Positions 25,129 to 34,746 of a DNA stretch of 64,000 nucleotides are shown here, in pieces. Within the stretch, counting starts at the first letter, position 1. Each line of letters starts with the position of its first letter. The stretch comes from an uncultured Saprospiraceae bacterium (GTDB lineage Bacteria; Bacteroidota; Bacteroidia; Chitinophagales; Saprospiraceae): positions 20,977-84,976 of the forward strand of contig CALLAW010000005.1 of assembly GCA_938001865.1 (NCBI GenBank), written 5' to 3'. The position numbers were made by a program, and so were the translations under genes. The notes under the pieces were generated by a model. The model saw nothing but the letters and a program-made list of their open reading frames with translations, had not been told where the DNA came from and ran no database searches.

Positions 25129-26154
25129 ATGAAGAAAATACTCAAATATCTAGGCATAGCATTAGTCTTCTATCTCATGCTATGCCTCAGTACCCCCTTC
25201 AATAGCACACTCAGGAAGAGATCAATTCAAAATCAAATCAACTATCTATCCAACCTAATTGATCGTGGGTATGATGATCAACTTCAACGGAGATTTCCAG
25301 AGGGCAAACTCTTCAGTAATGCCCTCCTTGCTCTATCGACAATAGAGTATTGTAATAAGACCAACAAGATCGATCCTCAATACTCAAAGATCGTGGACAA
25401 CTGCATAGCAAGAATCCAATCCAAAAAAAGTGTAGAGATCTTTGATCAAAACCTGAATCCAGAGTATGGGATGTTCTATCTGGGGTGGTCTAACCTAGTG
25501 TACTCCACATACTTGCAAAGCGACCTAATTGCATACTCTGAAATCCCTGATGAAGTCTTCACAACATCTCAGGAGATTACACACTTACTCAGCCAAATAC
25601 AGTCGGATAGCCTACAGATCCTCAATACGTATGCGGAATCAAATTGGCCAGCAGATAATCTAGTAGGAATATTGTCTATCAAGGACAATCGACTGCAGAG
25701 ACAATGGACTGATCTCATACTCCAGACCTCAGAACATAATAGTGGACTCATCCATCATGTCGGAGGGCAACCCCAGCATATCAGAGGCTCTTCTACTGCT
25801 TTGATTACATATTGTCTAAGCAAAATGGGATACAAGGAGATAAGGTCTTATAATGAGAGTTTCCACGATCAGTTAATCGATAAGTATCTCGGGATCGAAC
25901 TCGTCAAAGAGTACCATAATGGACTAAATAATATGGATGTTGACTCTGGACCTATCATCGCAGGCTACGGAGCTTCTGCAACGATAATGAATATAAAGAC
26001 TCAAGCAAGCCTTGATAATCCAAATGCCAAAATCACTTGGGCAGCCATGAATGCAATCTCATTGCCGATCAATATCTGTGGAAGCAAGTATCTCATCCTC
26101 AAACAAGAACCAATGCTTGATCTATTCATGCTGTGGGCAAGCACAGAATTGTGA
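25129..26154 (+). CDS. Membrane-anchored helical protein of unknown function
   Basis: 341 residues. An N-terminal hydrophobic segment (~5-22, YLGIALVFYLMLCLS) anchors or exports it; the rest is largely helical. Conserved-looking features are SNWPADNLVGILSI, a W-T-D-L-I-L stretch, and D-V-D-S-G-P-I-I-A-G-Y-G-A-S-A near 285-300. These recall the helical-toroid (alpha/alpha-barrel) proteins related to linalool dehydratase-like families, but this is a low-confidence resemblance. A decayed tandem copy lies just upstream. After the stop, a different frame stays open to 26287 with a basic end (KFRLKKTTH), so a frameshifted C-terminal tail is possible. Confidence 0.6.
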   Translation: MKKILKYLGIALVFYLMLCLSTPFNSTLRKRSIQNQINYLSNLIDRGYDDQLQRRFPEGKLFSNALLALSTIEYCNKTNKIDPQYSKIVDNCIARIQSKKSVEIFDQNLNPEYGMFYLGWSNLVYSTYLQSDLIAYSEIPDEVFTTSQEITHLLSQIQSDSLQILNTYAESNWPADNLVGILSIKDNRLQRQWTDLILQTSEHNSGLIHHVGGQPQHIRGSSTALITYCLSKMGYKEIRSYNESFHDQLIDKYLGIELVKEYHNGLNNMDVDSGPIIAGYGASATIMNIKTQASLDNPNAKITWAAMNAISLPINICGSKYLILKQEPMLDLFMLWASTEL

Positions 26155-26342
26155 ATGGACTTGGATGTACCCAATACGATATCCTGCTTCAATTGTGACA
26201 TCTCTCTTGGGAGGCGATACTGACCATACAATGCTTGTCGTCTCAGATGTGGTAATAAAATTTCGACTAAAAAAAACAACTCATTAACCTTTTGACACTA
26301 GTATTAATTCTTGGATTACATTACATTTACCTAGAGTATTAA

Positions 26343-27626
26343 ATGTACCTCACCATGATCCGATCAAGTCACGCTTGCCTCCAAAGTCTCATCATTACAC
26401 TCATAGGCATCATCGCTCTATCGAGTTGTAAGCCAAAGACTGAATCTACAGTTCATATCACTGATCTGACACAGGTGACTGCTGTCATAGAGGCACTTCC
26501 AGATCTTCCATACGAAGATCGTATCTCATGTGACGCTTGGGAAAACTATGCACCATATCCAGAAAATCAGCTCTGGTTTGAAGAAGAGACAATAAGGCTC
26601 AACTTCCACTGCATGTACGACTCCAAAGGAGATAAACTCTTACCAATCAAAAAGATGCGGAGTTTCTGGATTCCTGAATTGATCATAAATGCTGATCTCC
26701 GTCTCTGGAACAATCCTCAAATGAATCTCCCTATCGGCAATACCACACCAGCTCTACCACCAATGCTCAGGTATAGACGGACTCTTAGCGAGGGCAGATA
26801 TGATGACCACGGTACGTACGAGCATATCGATGATGACCTTTTCTACTTCCTCAACAAGGGAAAAGAAAAGAATAACTACAGTAAGGAGGTCATCAATAAG
26901 TATGCAATCGATGATGATCACATCCTCAATGTGTTCATCATGGAAGTACATCCAGATAGCGTAGCATCTAAGACCTACAATCAGCACAATGCAGGTATCG
27001 CCTTAGGCACAAGTATCAAGATCTCAGGATTCTACGAAGAAGATCCAAAGTGGTGGGAGTACGCTGCCATGTTTAACCATGAGGTAGGACACATCTTCGG
27101 CTTGCCGCATGCATGGACTAAGTATGACGGATGTGATGACACACCTCCCAATCCCAATTGCTTCTCTCCTGGACCACCGCCATGTGAGGTAGTCTCTAAT
27201 AATCTTATGGATTACAATTATGATCAAAGGGCAATCACTCCATGCCAACTCGGCAGGTGGCACAGGACGATTCATGATCTCAAATCAAAGAAGAGAAAAT
27301 TGATCGAAGAGAGATGGTGCCACTACAAACCCAACGATCCTATAATCATCAATGAGGATATGCACTGGGTAGGTAACAAAGATCTGAATCGAGACATTAG
27401 AGTAAAGAGTGGTGCAACACTGAGACTCTCTTGTCGTATCTCTATGGCTGCACACTCTAGTCTGATCGTAGAGGAAGGTGGTCATCTCATCTTAGATGGA
27501 GTCAGATTACACAATGATTGTGGAGATCTTTGGGGAGGCATCAAGGTCATAGATCAGTCCATTGGCAAGGCCATCTCACATCGAGGTATCAATAGCATAG
27601 AAGATACCGTAGACATCCAGTCATAA
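26343..27626 (+). CDS. M43-like zinc metalloprotease lipoprotein
   Basis: 427 residues with a lipoprotein signal peptide (ITLIGIIALSSCKPK; Cys near 29). The zinc site HEVGHIFGLPH (~246-256) is the extended HExxHxxGxxH form, and NNLMDYN supplies the Met-turn, as in pappalysin-type (M43) proteases. A stretch near 300 (PPNPNCFSPGPPPC) resembles the Cys-rich loop of that group. The C-terminal ~90 residues look like a right-handed beta-helix (SGATLRLSCRISMAAHSSLIVEEGGHLILDG is the repeated short-strand style), probably a surface or substrate module. Start could be ATG 26343 or 26355. Confidence 0.78.
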   Translation: MYLTMIRSSHACLQSLIITLIGIIALSSCKPKTESTVHITDLTQVTAVIEALPDLPYEDRISCDAWENYAPYPENQLWFEEETIRLNFHCMYDSKGDKLLPIKKMRSFWIPELIINADLRLWNNPQMNLPIGNTTPALPPMLRYRRTLSEGRYDDHGTYEHIDDDLFYFLNKGKEKNNYSKEVINKYAIDDDHILNVFIMEVHPDSVASKTYNQHNAGIALGTSIKISGFYEEDPKWWEYAAMFNHEVGHIFGLPHAWTKYDGCDDTPPNPNCFSPGPPPCEVVSNNLMDYNYDQRAITPCQLGRWHRTIHDLKSKKRKLIEERWCHYKPNDPIIINEDMHWVGNKDLNRDIRVKSGATLRLSCRISMAAHSSLIVEEGGHLILDGVRLHNDCGDLWGGIKVIDQSIGKAISHRGINSIEDTVDIQS

Positions 27627-27650
27627 TGAGCTAATCAAGCTCCGCTTCCT

Positions 27651-28037
27651 TCAATACTGACCAGTCCTTAGCAAGACCAGAGTACAAGCTTCTAGTGTCT
27701 CTATGCCATGTTGCTCTAATGTCTGAGCTAATGGTCGATTCTCAGCACCTGGATTAAAGATGACTCTATTTGGCTTGAGAGACAGGATATACTCTTCGTA
27801 TTGCTCTTGATTCTTTGCATTGAGATAGACGGTAATCGTATCTACATTGCGATACTCTTCCATCACTGTCGAGATCTCTACATCAGAGACTGTACCAGCT
27901 CTGAGTCCGATACCAGCAGTCAGGATATCATGCTCTCTGAGTGCTTTGATTGCCTTGTGAGAGTATCTCTGTGGCTTGTTAGATGCTCCGAGTACCAGAG
28001 TAAATTTGTTTGTTTTGGACTGCTTGGTAGTGGTCAT
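27651..28037 (-). CDS. CoA-binding domain protein (YccU-like)
   Basis: 128 residues forming a single Rossmann-type CoA-binding domain. The nucleotide-binding start TLVLGASNKPQRYSHKAI (~13-30) and the V-I-F-N-P-G-A-E-N motif (~92-100) match the small stand-alone family of which E. coli YccU is an example; NPGAEN is a diagnostic stretch. Their physiological role is not known. A TAGATTTG -7 box lies upstream on the minus strand. It is a single gene, convergent with the M43 protease gene. Confidence 0.85.
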   Translation of the reverse strand: MTTTKQSKTNKFTLVLGASNKPQRYSHKAIKALREHDILTAGIGLRAGTVSDVEISTVMEEYRNVDTITVYLNAKNQEQYEEYILSLKPNRVIFNPGAENRPLAQTLEQHGIETLEACTLVLLRTGQY

Positions 28038-28074
28038 ATCTCATTGTTGTGTCATCAATATAGTCTAACTTTTT

Positions 28075-28082
28075 CAAATCTA
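28075..28082 (-). promoter_or_regulatory. TAGATTTG -7 element for the CoA-binding gene
   Basis: Minus-strand exact TAnnTTTG match, 37 bp before the ATG at 28037. Confidence 0.5.
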
Positions 28083-28301
28083 AGTATCTAATGCTATGGA
28101 TTGCTCCTATTTGTTGATTTTCAGACTTTAACAGAACATTATTGTTTGTGTCTGTGACTTGGCAAAATCACAAAGTCTTAAAATCGAGAAGTGCAAGCAT
28201 CAGATTTCAATGCTCAGCCGTTCCCTTTTTAGTGCTCGGTCATAGTATCCTATTTTTTGTAGACAAAATTAGCTGCTCGTAACCAACCACAATACGCAGA
28301 T

Positions 28302-31300
28302 TTGACGAAAAACAACTTGTTCATATTAGTACTGCTATTCTTAGCTACTCATCTTGTGGGTCAGCGTTACTATGGTTATCCGGGATCATCACCTGATGAG
28401 ACACATGTCCCGATCACTCTCCAGTCGTTAGATAATCAACAACTCTATCAAGCAGAGAGAGACAGACGAGTCCAGTCACCCGATACACCTCTGAGGTTTG
28501 CAGTAGGGCAATCTCTAGAGATAGGATATACTGAGTCGGCAGCATGGGAGATGACCGATGATGGTATGCTCGTAGGCAAATTGAAAATTCAGTCTAAGAC
28601 AGCTCATTCACTCAATTTTCATTTTTCAGAGTTTGATCTTCCTGCACAGACACAGTTGAGCATCTACAATCCATTGACTGGTCAGTCTCTCAGACAATTT
28701 ACGCAAGTAGATATGGAGGCTCACCGCCAACTCTGGACACCACTCATCTTTGGAGATGTCATCATGCTAGAGGTCGTAACCACAGAGCAAGCGTTAGATG
28801 CAGTGCAGATTACTCTTCAATCCGTGTATCATGATTTTGTCGGATTCAACAATGCATTTGAGAGGATATCAGGAGAGTGCAACTTGGACGTCATCTGCGG
28901 TCAGGCAGATGGCTACAGCGATGTAGATCTCTATCGTCAGCAGATCTCATCAGTAGGTGCATATCACTTCAATGGCCAAGAGATCTGCTCAGGAGTAGCA
29001 GTGAATAATAGTCGGAGAGATTGCACACCATACTTCTTGACTGCTAATCACTGTGGAGTCACAGAGGCTACAGCACTCTCTATGATTGTCTACTGGAATT
29101 ACGAAAACTCTTACTGTCGTCAACCTCATAGCCCAGAGAGTGGCCAAGCAGGAGACGGACAGCTCAATCAGTATAATGTAGGTGCTCACTTCAAGGCCAA
29201 AGATGTCTTGAGTGACTTTGCACTTGTAGAGCTAGACGATCCCATAGATCCTAGATATAATGTATACCTCTCTGGATGGGATAAGAGTGATGCACTCCCA
29301 AGTCGTACGATTGCTATCCATCATCCTGGCGTAGAAGAGAAGCGTATCAGCATCGACTATGATGCTCCTCAGATTGACTATAGCTCATCAGGTCAAGGTA
29401 AGCGTATCAGGGTCAATGATTGGGATATTGGCACCACAGAAGGAGGAAGTTCTGGATGTCCCCTTTACAATAGTGATGGGCTCATCATCGGACAGCTCGT
29501 CGGTGGGACTGCATCATGCAGTAATAATGAGTGGGATGTCTTTGGGTGGTTCCATAAGTCATGGGATGCTGGTAACTCTCCTCAGACAAGTTTGAAGAGT
29601 TGGCTTGATCCCGACGGGATAAGTGCTGACCAGCTCACAGGACATAACTGTAGCTATATGCTCGACTATGATCCCGATGACTCTAAAGTCTGTAACTCCC
29701 AACAAGAGAATAGTCACGAAATCGTGATTACTGCCAATGCCGCATTCAGCGAAACAGCAATGTTGGATATCATAGATGATGGTGGGTTGGACGTATCATT
29801 ACTTGTGACTCAGATAGATCATAATAGTAGTGCCACTCTACGGATAAATGAGTTGCAATCGGTCTCTATCGGCGACTATACAGTCAAGCTAAAAGGTAAT
29901 AACTCTCAAGTTGACCTCTATCTTGATGTCAATCTCAATGTAGTAGATCAAGCCCCTACCCAACCTATGCTCATACTGCCTGTAGATGAGCTGAGTGGTG
30001 TCAGTGACGACATCTTGCTCGAGTGGAGTGCTGTACCAGCAACACTCTATTATGAAGTCAAGGTCGGCAATGACACAGATCTTACCCTAGGTCAGATAGA
30101 TTACACTCATGTCACAGATCCAGATCTGTTAGTCTCAGACCTAAAGCCTAACTCGATATACTACTGGAAGGTACGAGCGGTCAACGCCTGTGGTACAAGT
30201 GAGTGGTCAGATACTTACTTATTTGAGACAGGATTTGAATTCTGCACCCGGATAGTCAATACGGTGAGCCAAGAGATTGATGACACTGCCAATACTTATT
30301 ACTACCCTCTTGACTGTACACACGATGTCAATATCAAGTCACTCCAGATTGATAATATCAGAGGGACGCATGAGTATATCAGCGATCTCTACTTCTGGGT
30401 CAAGAAGGGACTGCAACAAGTCTTTCTCTGGGGAGGCGGTTGCGGCAGTTCTCAGGACTACTCTATAGGATTCTCTATAGATAGACCTGCGACAGCATCA
30501 TGTCCGATCACTGATGGTAAGATCTACAAACCTGCACAGACTTATCAAGGATTGCTCGATACAGAGGCTAAGGGACTCTGGCAGATCAGAGTAGAGGACA
30601 AAGAAGTACAGGATGGAGGTACCATCGAGCAAGCTATGCTCACAATCTGCTTTGACGAAGTCTATGGAGATGCATTAGTACCATCGAGTAATGTCATCTT
30701 TGTCTGTGATGAGGAGATAGAGTTTGATCTCTACTCCAATGTCACACATAATGGAGAGCTCTCACTCACGATGCACAATAGTGATCAACAAGAGATCCCA
30801 TATACGACATCAGCGAGCAATCAGAGTGCATCTCACGGTATCTATAAGATGAAAGTCAATAAGTCAGACATCATTGGTAGCGATAACATCTTACTCAAGG
30901 CATCATCGTCAACAGGTGAGATTACTACTCATATCACTCTGGTCTCCGGAGAGGATGCAGAGGTGAATCCTATCGTATTTCCACAGTACAATCATGTGAC
31001 ATCTACAGATATCATCTTGCAGTTTGAGGTCATGACAACTCCGATATTGGGTACAGAGCTGCAGATATCACTAGATCCAAACTTCTCAGAGATCATCTAC
31101 TCTGCTGACTTTGGTGCTGCATCAATCATGGAAGTAGACTACCACTGGGAGCCTGAGACACAGTATTATGCAAGGACTCTCAACTCTGCGGCCTTCAAAG
31201 ACTGTAGAGGGATATCAGAGACTATTACATTCTTCGGAGGAGCTATCTCTAAGACCCACGAAGAAGCCCCGCTACCATCAGTAATGATAGCTCCCAATCC

Positions 31301-31523
31301 TGCCAGTCATGATGTGATGATAAGACTACAGCAGAGTCGATCATCATTCGACTATCTCTCTCTCTATACTCCTGATGGTCATCTAGTCTATGATCAGTCT
31401 TATGATGATAGTCAGACCACTCAGACAGTAGTAGACGTATCGCATTTGCCGAAAGGCCTCTACATCGTCAGCTTACAGCTGAAGGATCACACTTATGTGA
31501 TAGATAAGCTCAGCGTGCATTAA
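28302..31523 (+). CDS. Lysyl-endopeptidase-like T9SS protease with P-domain
   Basis: 1073 residues. Signal peptide at 1-20 (FILVLLFLATHLVGQ). A trypsin-fold serine protease of the lysyl endopeptidase group spans ~185-450: H250 in LTANHCG, D305 in SDFALVE, S384 in GGSSGCP. Then an FN3-like domain (~553-645, ending ARAV-like NSIYYWKVRAVNACG), a proprotein-convertase P-domain (~650-790, DIDDTA-like ...ISDLYFWVKKG...LWQIRVEDKEVQDGG), further beta-rich regions, and a type A sorting domain (~990-1073; APNPASHDV...LPKGLYIVSLQ). It should be secreted and displayed by the T9SS. The only usable start is TTG at 28302: no ATG or GTG is in frame after the upstream stop. Confidence 0.9.
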   Translation: MTKNNLFILVLLFLATHLVGQRYYGYPGSSPDETHVPITLQSLDNQQLYQAERDRRVQSPDTPLRFAVGQSLEIGYTESAAWEMTDDGMLVGKLKIQSKTAHSLNFHFSEFDLPAQTQLSIYNPLTGQSLRQFTQVDMEAHRQLWTPLIFGDVIMLEVVTTEQALDAVQITLQSVYHDFVGFNNAFERISGECNLDVICGQADGYSDVDLYRQQISSVGAYHFNGQEICSGVAVNNSRRDCTPYFLTANHCGVTEATALSMIVYWNYENSYCRQPHSPESGQAGDGQLNQYNVGAHFKAKDVLSDFALVELDDPIDPRYNVYLSGWDKSDALPSRTIAIHHPGVEEKRISIDYDAPQIDYSSSGQGKRIRVNDWDIGTTEGGSSGCPLYNSDGLIIGQLVGGTASCSNNEWDVFGWFHKSWDAGNSPQTSLKSWLDPDGISADQLTGHNCSYMLDYDPDDSKVCNSQQENSHEIVITANAAFSETAMLDIIDDGGLDVSLLVTQIDHNSSATLRINELQSVSIGDYTVKLKGNNSQVDLYLDVNLNVVDQAPTQPMLILPVDELSGVSDDILLEWSAVPATLYYEVKVGNDTDLTLGQIDYTHVTDPDLLVSDLKPNSIYYWKVRAVNACGTSEWSDTYLFETGFEFCTRIVNTVSQEIDDTANTYYYPLDCTHDVNIKSLQIDNIRGTHEYISDLYFWVKKGLQQVFLWGGGCGSSQDYSIGFSIDRPATASCPITDGKIYKPAQTYQGLLDTEAKGLWQIRVEDKEVQDGGTIEQAMLTICFDEVYGDALVPSSNVIFVCDEEIEFDLYSNVTHNGELSLTMHNSDQQEIPYTTSASNQSASHGIYKMKVNKSDIIGSDNILLKASSSTGEITTHITLVSGEDAEVNPIVFPQYNHVTSTDIILQFEVMTTPILGTELQISLDPNFSEIIYSADFGAASIMEVDYHWEPETQYYARTLNSAAFKDCRGISETITFFGGAISKTHEEAPLPSVMIAPNPASHDVMIRLQQSRSSFDYLSLYTPDGHLVYDQSYDDSQTTQTVVDVSHLPKGLYIVSLQLKDHTYVIDKLSVH

Positions 31524-31533
31524 AAAAAATCGA

Positions 31534-31541
31534 TACATTTG
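31534..31541 (+). promoter_or_regulatory. TACATTTG -7 element for the PfkB gene
   Basis: Exact TAnnTTTG match 58 bp before the ATG at 31600, inside the gap after the T9SS protease. Confidence 0.5.
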
Positions 31542-31599
31542 CACTGAAATTGAGACCATCACTCAGAGGTCTCTCATCTTAACATAAAAGTATAATCAC

Positions 31600-32514
31600 A
31601 TGAGTCTATTGACAGTAGGTACTGTAGCATTTGATACAATCGAGACACCTTATGGTAAGGTGGATTACGTAGTAGGAGGAGCATCACTCTATGCCAGTTG
31701 GGCAGCGACATTCTTTGCTGACAATGTCCATATGATTTCTATTATCGGAGAAGACTTTCCAGACTCTGAGCTTAAGGCACTTGAGTCTAGAGGAGCAACT
31801 ACAGAAGGTATCGAGAGAGTACCTGGCGGGAAGTCATTCTACTGGGCTGGGAAGTACAATGATGATATGATCTCACGAGAGACCCTAGTCACAGATCTCA
31901 ATGTGCTTGCTGATTTTGATCCAGTCATCCCTGAGAGTGGCAAGCAAGCTGACTATGTACTGCTCGGCAATCTTACCCCTGCTGTACAAAATGCAGTCCT
32001 CGATCAACTCGAAGGCACACCCAAGTTAATCGTACTGGATACGATGAACTTCTGGATAGATGTCGCAAGAGAAGAGCTCGACAAAGTCATTTCTAGAGTA
32101 GATCTCTTGACGATCAATGATGAAGAGGCACGGATGCTATCTGGAGAGAGATCACTCGTCAAGTCTGCTAAGATCATCATGGAATCTGGCCCTAAGTACT
32201 TGATTATCAAGAAGGGTGAGCATGGAGCCATGCTTTTCCATAAGGACGATATCTTCTATGTACCTGCGATGCCTATCCCTGAGGTTATCGATCCGACTGG
32301 AGCAGGTGATACATTCGCAGGTGGGATGCTAGGATATATCGCAAGCCAAGGCAAGGTTGACTTCGAGACGATAAAGACTGGAATAGTCTATGGGTCTGCC
32401 GCTGCATCATACTGCGTAGAAGACTTCAGCAACGACAAACTCAAGAGCATCAGTAAGGAAGATATCCTCACTAGAGTCGCTAAGTTCAAAAAATTAGTTG
32501 AGTTTAAAAGCTAA
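31600..32514 (+). CDS. PfkB-family sugar/nucleoside kinase
   Basis: 304-residue ribokinase-fold kinase. The N-terminal GGASLYASWAA motif (substrate-binding glycines, ~27-37) and the C-terminal catalytic DPTGAGDTFAGG (~227-238, Asp as base) are both present; a DTMNFW and an N-D-E-E-A-R stretch fit the family. The phosphate acceptor is a sugar or nucleoside; similar Bacteroidota proteins are often annotated simply as PfkB sugar kinase, and I cannot refine this. ATG start; convergent with aroA, 14 bp between the stops. Confidence 0.9.
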   Translation: MSLLTVGTVAFDTIETPYGKVDYVVGGASLYASWAATFFADNVHMISIIGEDFPDSELKALESRGATTEGIERVPGGKSFYWAGKYNDDMISRETLVTDLNVLADFDPVIPESGKQADYVLLGNLTPAVQNAVLDQLEGTPKLIVLDTMNFWIDVAREELDKVISRVDLLTINDEEARMLSGERSLVKSAKIIMESGPKYLIIKKGEHGAMLFHKDDIFYVPAMPIPEVIDPTGAGDTFAGGMLGYIASQGKVDFETIKTGIVYGSAAASYCVEDFSNDKLKSISKEDILTRVAKFKKLVEFKS

Positions 32515-32528
32515 TCAGCACCAATCCC

Positions 32529-33800
32529 TTATACTTCCTTGACAGTAAACCCTATCGATCCGAGTTCATCCCAATAAGTTGGAAATGACTTAGTGACTAC
32601 ATCGGGGTCTATGATCTTGACGGGATGTATCATTGCCATCAGAGCAAGAGACATGGCCATTCTGTGATCTTGGTAAGTGTCATAGGTCGGTGTAGAGTCA
32701 AATGTAGCCTTCCCTTCTTGGAGGTAGTATTGTTCCTTGGACTTAGATGTAAACCTACTTGGCAGTTCACTGAGGAATGTCATCCCTTTTTGGAGTTCTG
32801 CTTGCATGGCGGTGATGCGATTGGTCTCTTTGCCAGGGAGTGTCGACAGGCCACTATACATACAGGAGATCCCGAGCATACTGTGTAATGTAGCAAGTGT
32901 CTGGAAGATATCTGGTGTATCCTCAAGGTTCATCTCTAGCATCGATGGGTAATCAGATTGGTCTGATTTGGTATTCCATACTTTGAGGCCATTCGCATCG
33001 AAGGCATACTCACACCCATAAGCCTTGAGATATGGAAGTATCTTAGAGTCTCCTTGGATGGAGTCTTTGTACAATCTTGGTAGTGTCAGCTCACTCCCTG
33101 GTCGCGAGCAGACTAAGGCGATGAAATAACTGGCAGCTGACCAGTCTGATTCGACACTCAGCGTGGTCTCCGAGATTGTGTGTGGTCGGATAGTAATACT
33201 TGTATCAGTCAGTGTATATTGGATGCCTACTTGATCTAGGATGGCAAGAGTCATCTCGATATAAGGTCTAGAGATCCACTCTCCTTCGATATGGACTGTC
33301 AAGCCTTGTGGGAGACTCGCAGCATTGAGCAAGAGAGCAGTGACGAACTGACTACTTACACTTCCTGATAGTGTTACCTCACTTGAGAGGCTCGATGGAC
33401 TATCTACTCTGATGGGTAGGCATCCGTCTTCCTCTAAGTATGTCAGGCTAGCACCCATACTCGTCAGCGCATCAGCAAGCTCTTTGATTGGTCTTGTCTT
33501 GAGTCTCTCCGATCCTGTGATGACTTGTGTCCCAGACTGAAGTGCAAAGTAAGCTAGGAGAAATCTTGATGTCGTACCTGCATGATGTGCATCAAAGATA
33601 TTGTCCTCTGGAGGATGAGAGAGGAGTCTATGCAAGATCTGAGTATCATCGCTCTCAGACAAATGATTGATAGTCAATCTTCCTTGAGAGAGTGCTGAGA
33701 GGATTAAGTATCGATTAGAGATACTCTTGGATGTAGGCAGGGATACGAGCCCTTTGAGAGGTCCTGAGGGAGCTGATAGTTCTATAGTCTTAGGATTCAT
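32529..33800 (-). CDS. aroA: 3-phosphoshikimate 1-carboxyvinyltransferase (EPSP synthase)
   Basis: 423-residue enzyme joining PEP to shikimate-3-phosphate in aromatic amino-acid synthesis. Core motifs: LPTSKSISNRYLIL (~21-34), DAHHAGTTSRFLLAYFAL (family G-T-A/T-x-R motif) near 65-80, SGSVSSQFVTALL, E-W-I-S-R-P-Y-I-E-M-T, and Y-Q-D-H-R-M-A-M-S-L-A near the end. The sequence is the divergent Bacteroidota form but retains all of these. ATG start. It lies 89 bp after the lipase gene on the same strand, so could be the last member of the rsmA cluster. Confidence 0.93.
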   Translation of the reverse strand: MNPKTIELSAPSGPLKGLVSLPTSKSISNRYLILSALSQGRLTINHLSESDDTQILHRLLSHPPEDNIFDAHHAGTTSRFLLAYFALQSGTQVITGSERLKTRPIKELADALTSMGASLTYLEEDGCLPIRVDSPSSLSSEVTLSGSVSSQFVTALLLNAASLPQGLTVHIEGEWISRPYIEMTLAILDQVGIQYTLTDTSITIRPHTISETTLSVESDWSAASYFIALVCSRPGSELTLPRLYKDSIQGDSKILPYLKAYGCEYAFDANGLKVWNTKSDQSDYPSMLEMNLEDTPDIFQTLATLHSMLGISCMYSGLSTLPGKETNRITAMQAELQKGMTFLSELPSRFTSKSKEQYYLQEGKATFDSTPTYDTYQDHRMAMSLALMAMIHPVKIIDPDVVTKSFPTYWDELGSIGFTVKEV

Positions 33801-33889
33801 AGAGAGTATTTTGTATTATTATTGATCTTGATAATTTGATGAGATGAGGCTGATTGAGAGTGTACTAGATGTGAGATTTGGTGCTCAAG

Positions 33890-34720
33890 TCAGACTCGCT
33901 GATCTAGCCAATTGATCATGTGATTGAGGACGCTTGCTTTAGCGTAGGATCGAGTGATTTCATGGCCGAGATCATCCCAGATTTTGAGTTGCTTGTCATC
34001 GGAGCTGGCTTCTTCATAGAGATTGATCGTACCTTGCTTGTCTATCAGAGTATCATCACCACCATGCATCGCCAGGAATGGAAGAGTGACGTCGGAGAGT
34101 CTGGCAGCAACTTCCTTTGTCGTCTTGAGGATATGATATCCAGATGACGCATAGATGCCACCTCGATAGTTATACTGATCTGCTTCGTAGTCAGCTTGGA
34201 CTGCTGGGACCTTAGAGATACCATCGATAGGGAGCTTGATGGTCTTGAGTCTTGGAGTCAGCCTACCGAGCAAGGCAGAAAACTTCTGCAGCATGGGTGA
34301 GAGATCCTCGGATACTTTGAGAGCTGCGCCAGTGAAGAGTAATCCACTCACTTTGGGATCAGTAGAGATTGCAGTATCTAGGAGATACTTGAGAGTAACG
34401 AGTGCTCCGACACTATGCCCGTAGATGAAAAACGGTGTATCAGCATTGAGGTAATTGATGACCTCCTGCAGGTCTAGACAGAGCTCATTGAAGTCTGCCA
34501 TATATCCATCCTTCCCGTCAGATCTCCCATGTGCTCTGTGATCGTAACCTACGACTCGATATCCAGCTGCATTGAAGGCCTTAGCCTCAGTATGATATCT
34601 TTCGATGTGCTCTGCGTATCCGTGTACCATGAGTATGGTGCCCTTGGACTCTGGAACGTCCCAGATGACATTATACAGTCTATACTGGTCTCTGGTAGTA
34701 AGGAAGTAACTCTGCTTCAT
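33890..34720 (-). CDS. Monoacylglycerol-lipase-like alpha/beta hydrolase
   Basis: 276 residues of the alpha/beta hydrolase fold with the closest look to monoglyceride lipases. Catalytic triad: Ser in Y-G-H-S-V-G-A (~113-119), Asp in H-G-G-D-D-T-L-I-D, His in L-G-H-E-I near residue 252. The oxyanion motif is VHGYAEHIERY and a YDHRAHGRSDG stretch follows, both standard for the family. No signal peptide. It starts 26 bp after yqeY and is probably in the rsmA-yqeY operon, without an obvious functional link. Confidence 0.88.
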   Translation of the reverse strand: MKQSYFLTTRDQYRLYNVIWDVPESKGTILMVHGYAEHIERYHTEAKAFNAAGYRVVGYDHRAHGRSDGKDGYMADFNELCLDLQEVINYLNADTPFFIYGHSVGALVTLKYLLDTAISTDPKVSGLLFTGAALKVSEDLSPMLQKFSALLGRLTPRLKTIKLPIDGISKVPAVQADYEADQYNYRGGIYASSGYHILKTTKEVAARLSDVTLPFLAMHGGDDTLIDKQGTINLYEEASSDDKQLKIWDDLGHEITRSYAKASVLNHMINWLDQRV

Positions 34721-34746
34721 GAGATCGGAAGATCTGAGATTAGTCG

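Noticed and set aside
25002..25205. 67-residue open frame before and across the start of the gene at 25129
   Set aside because: Overlaps a better-supported gene in another frame and has no recognisable features.
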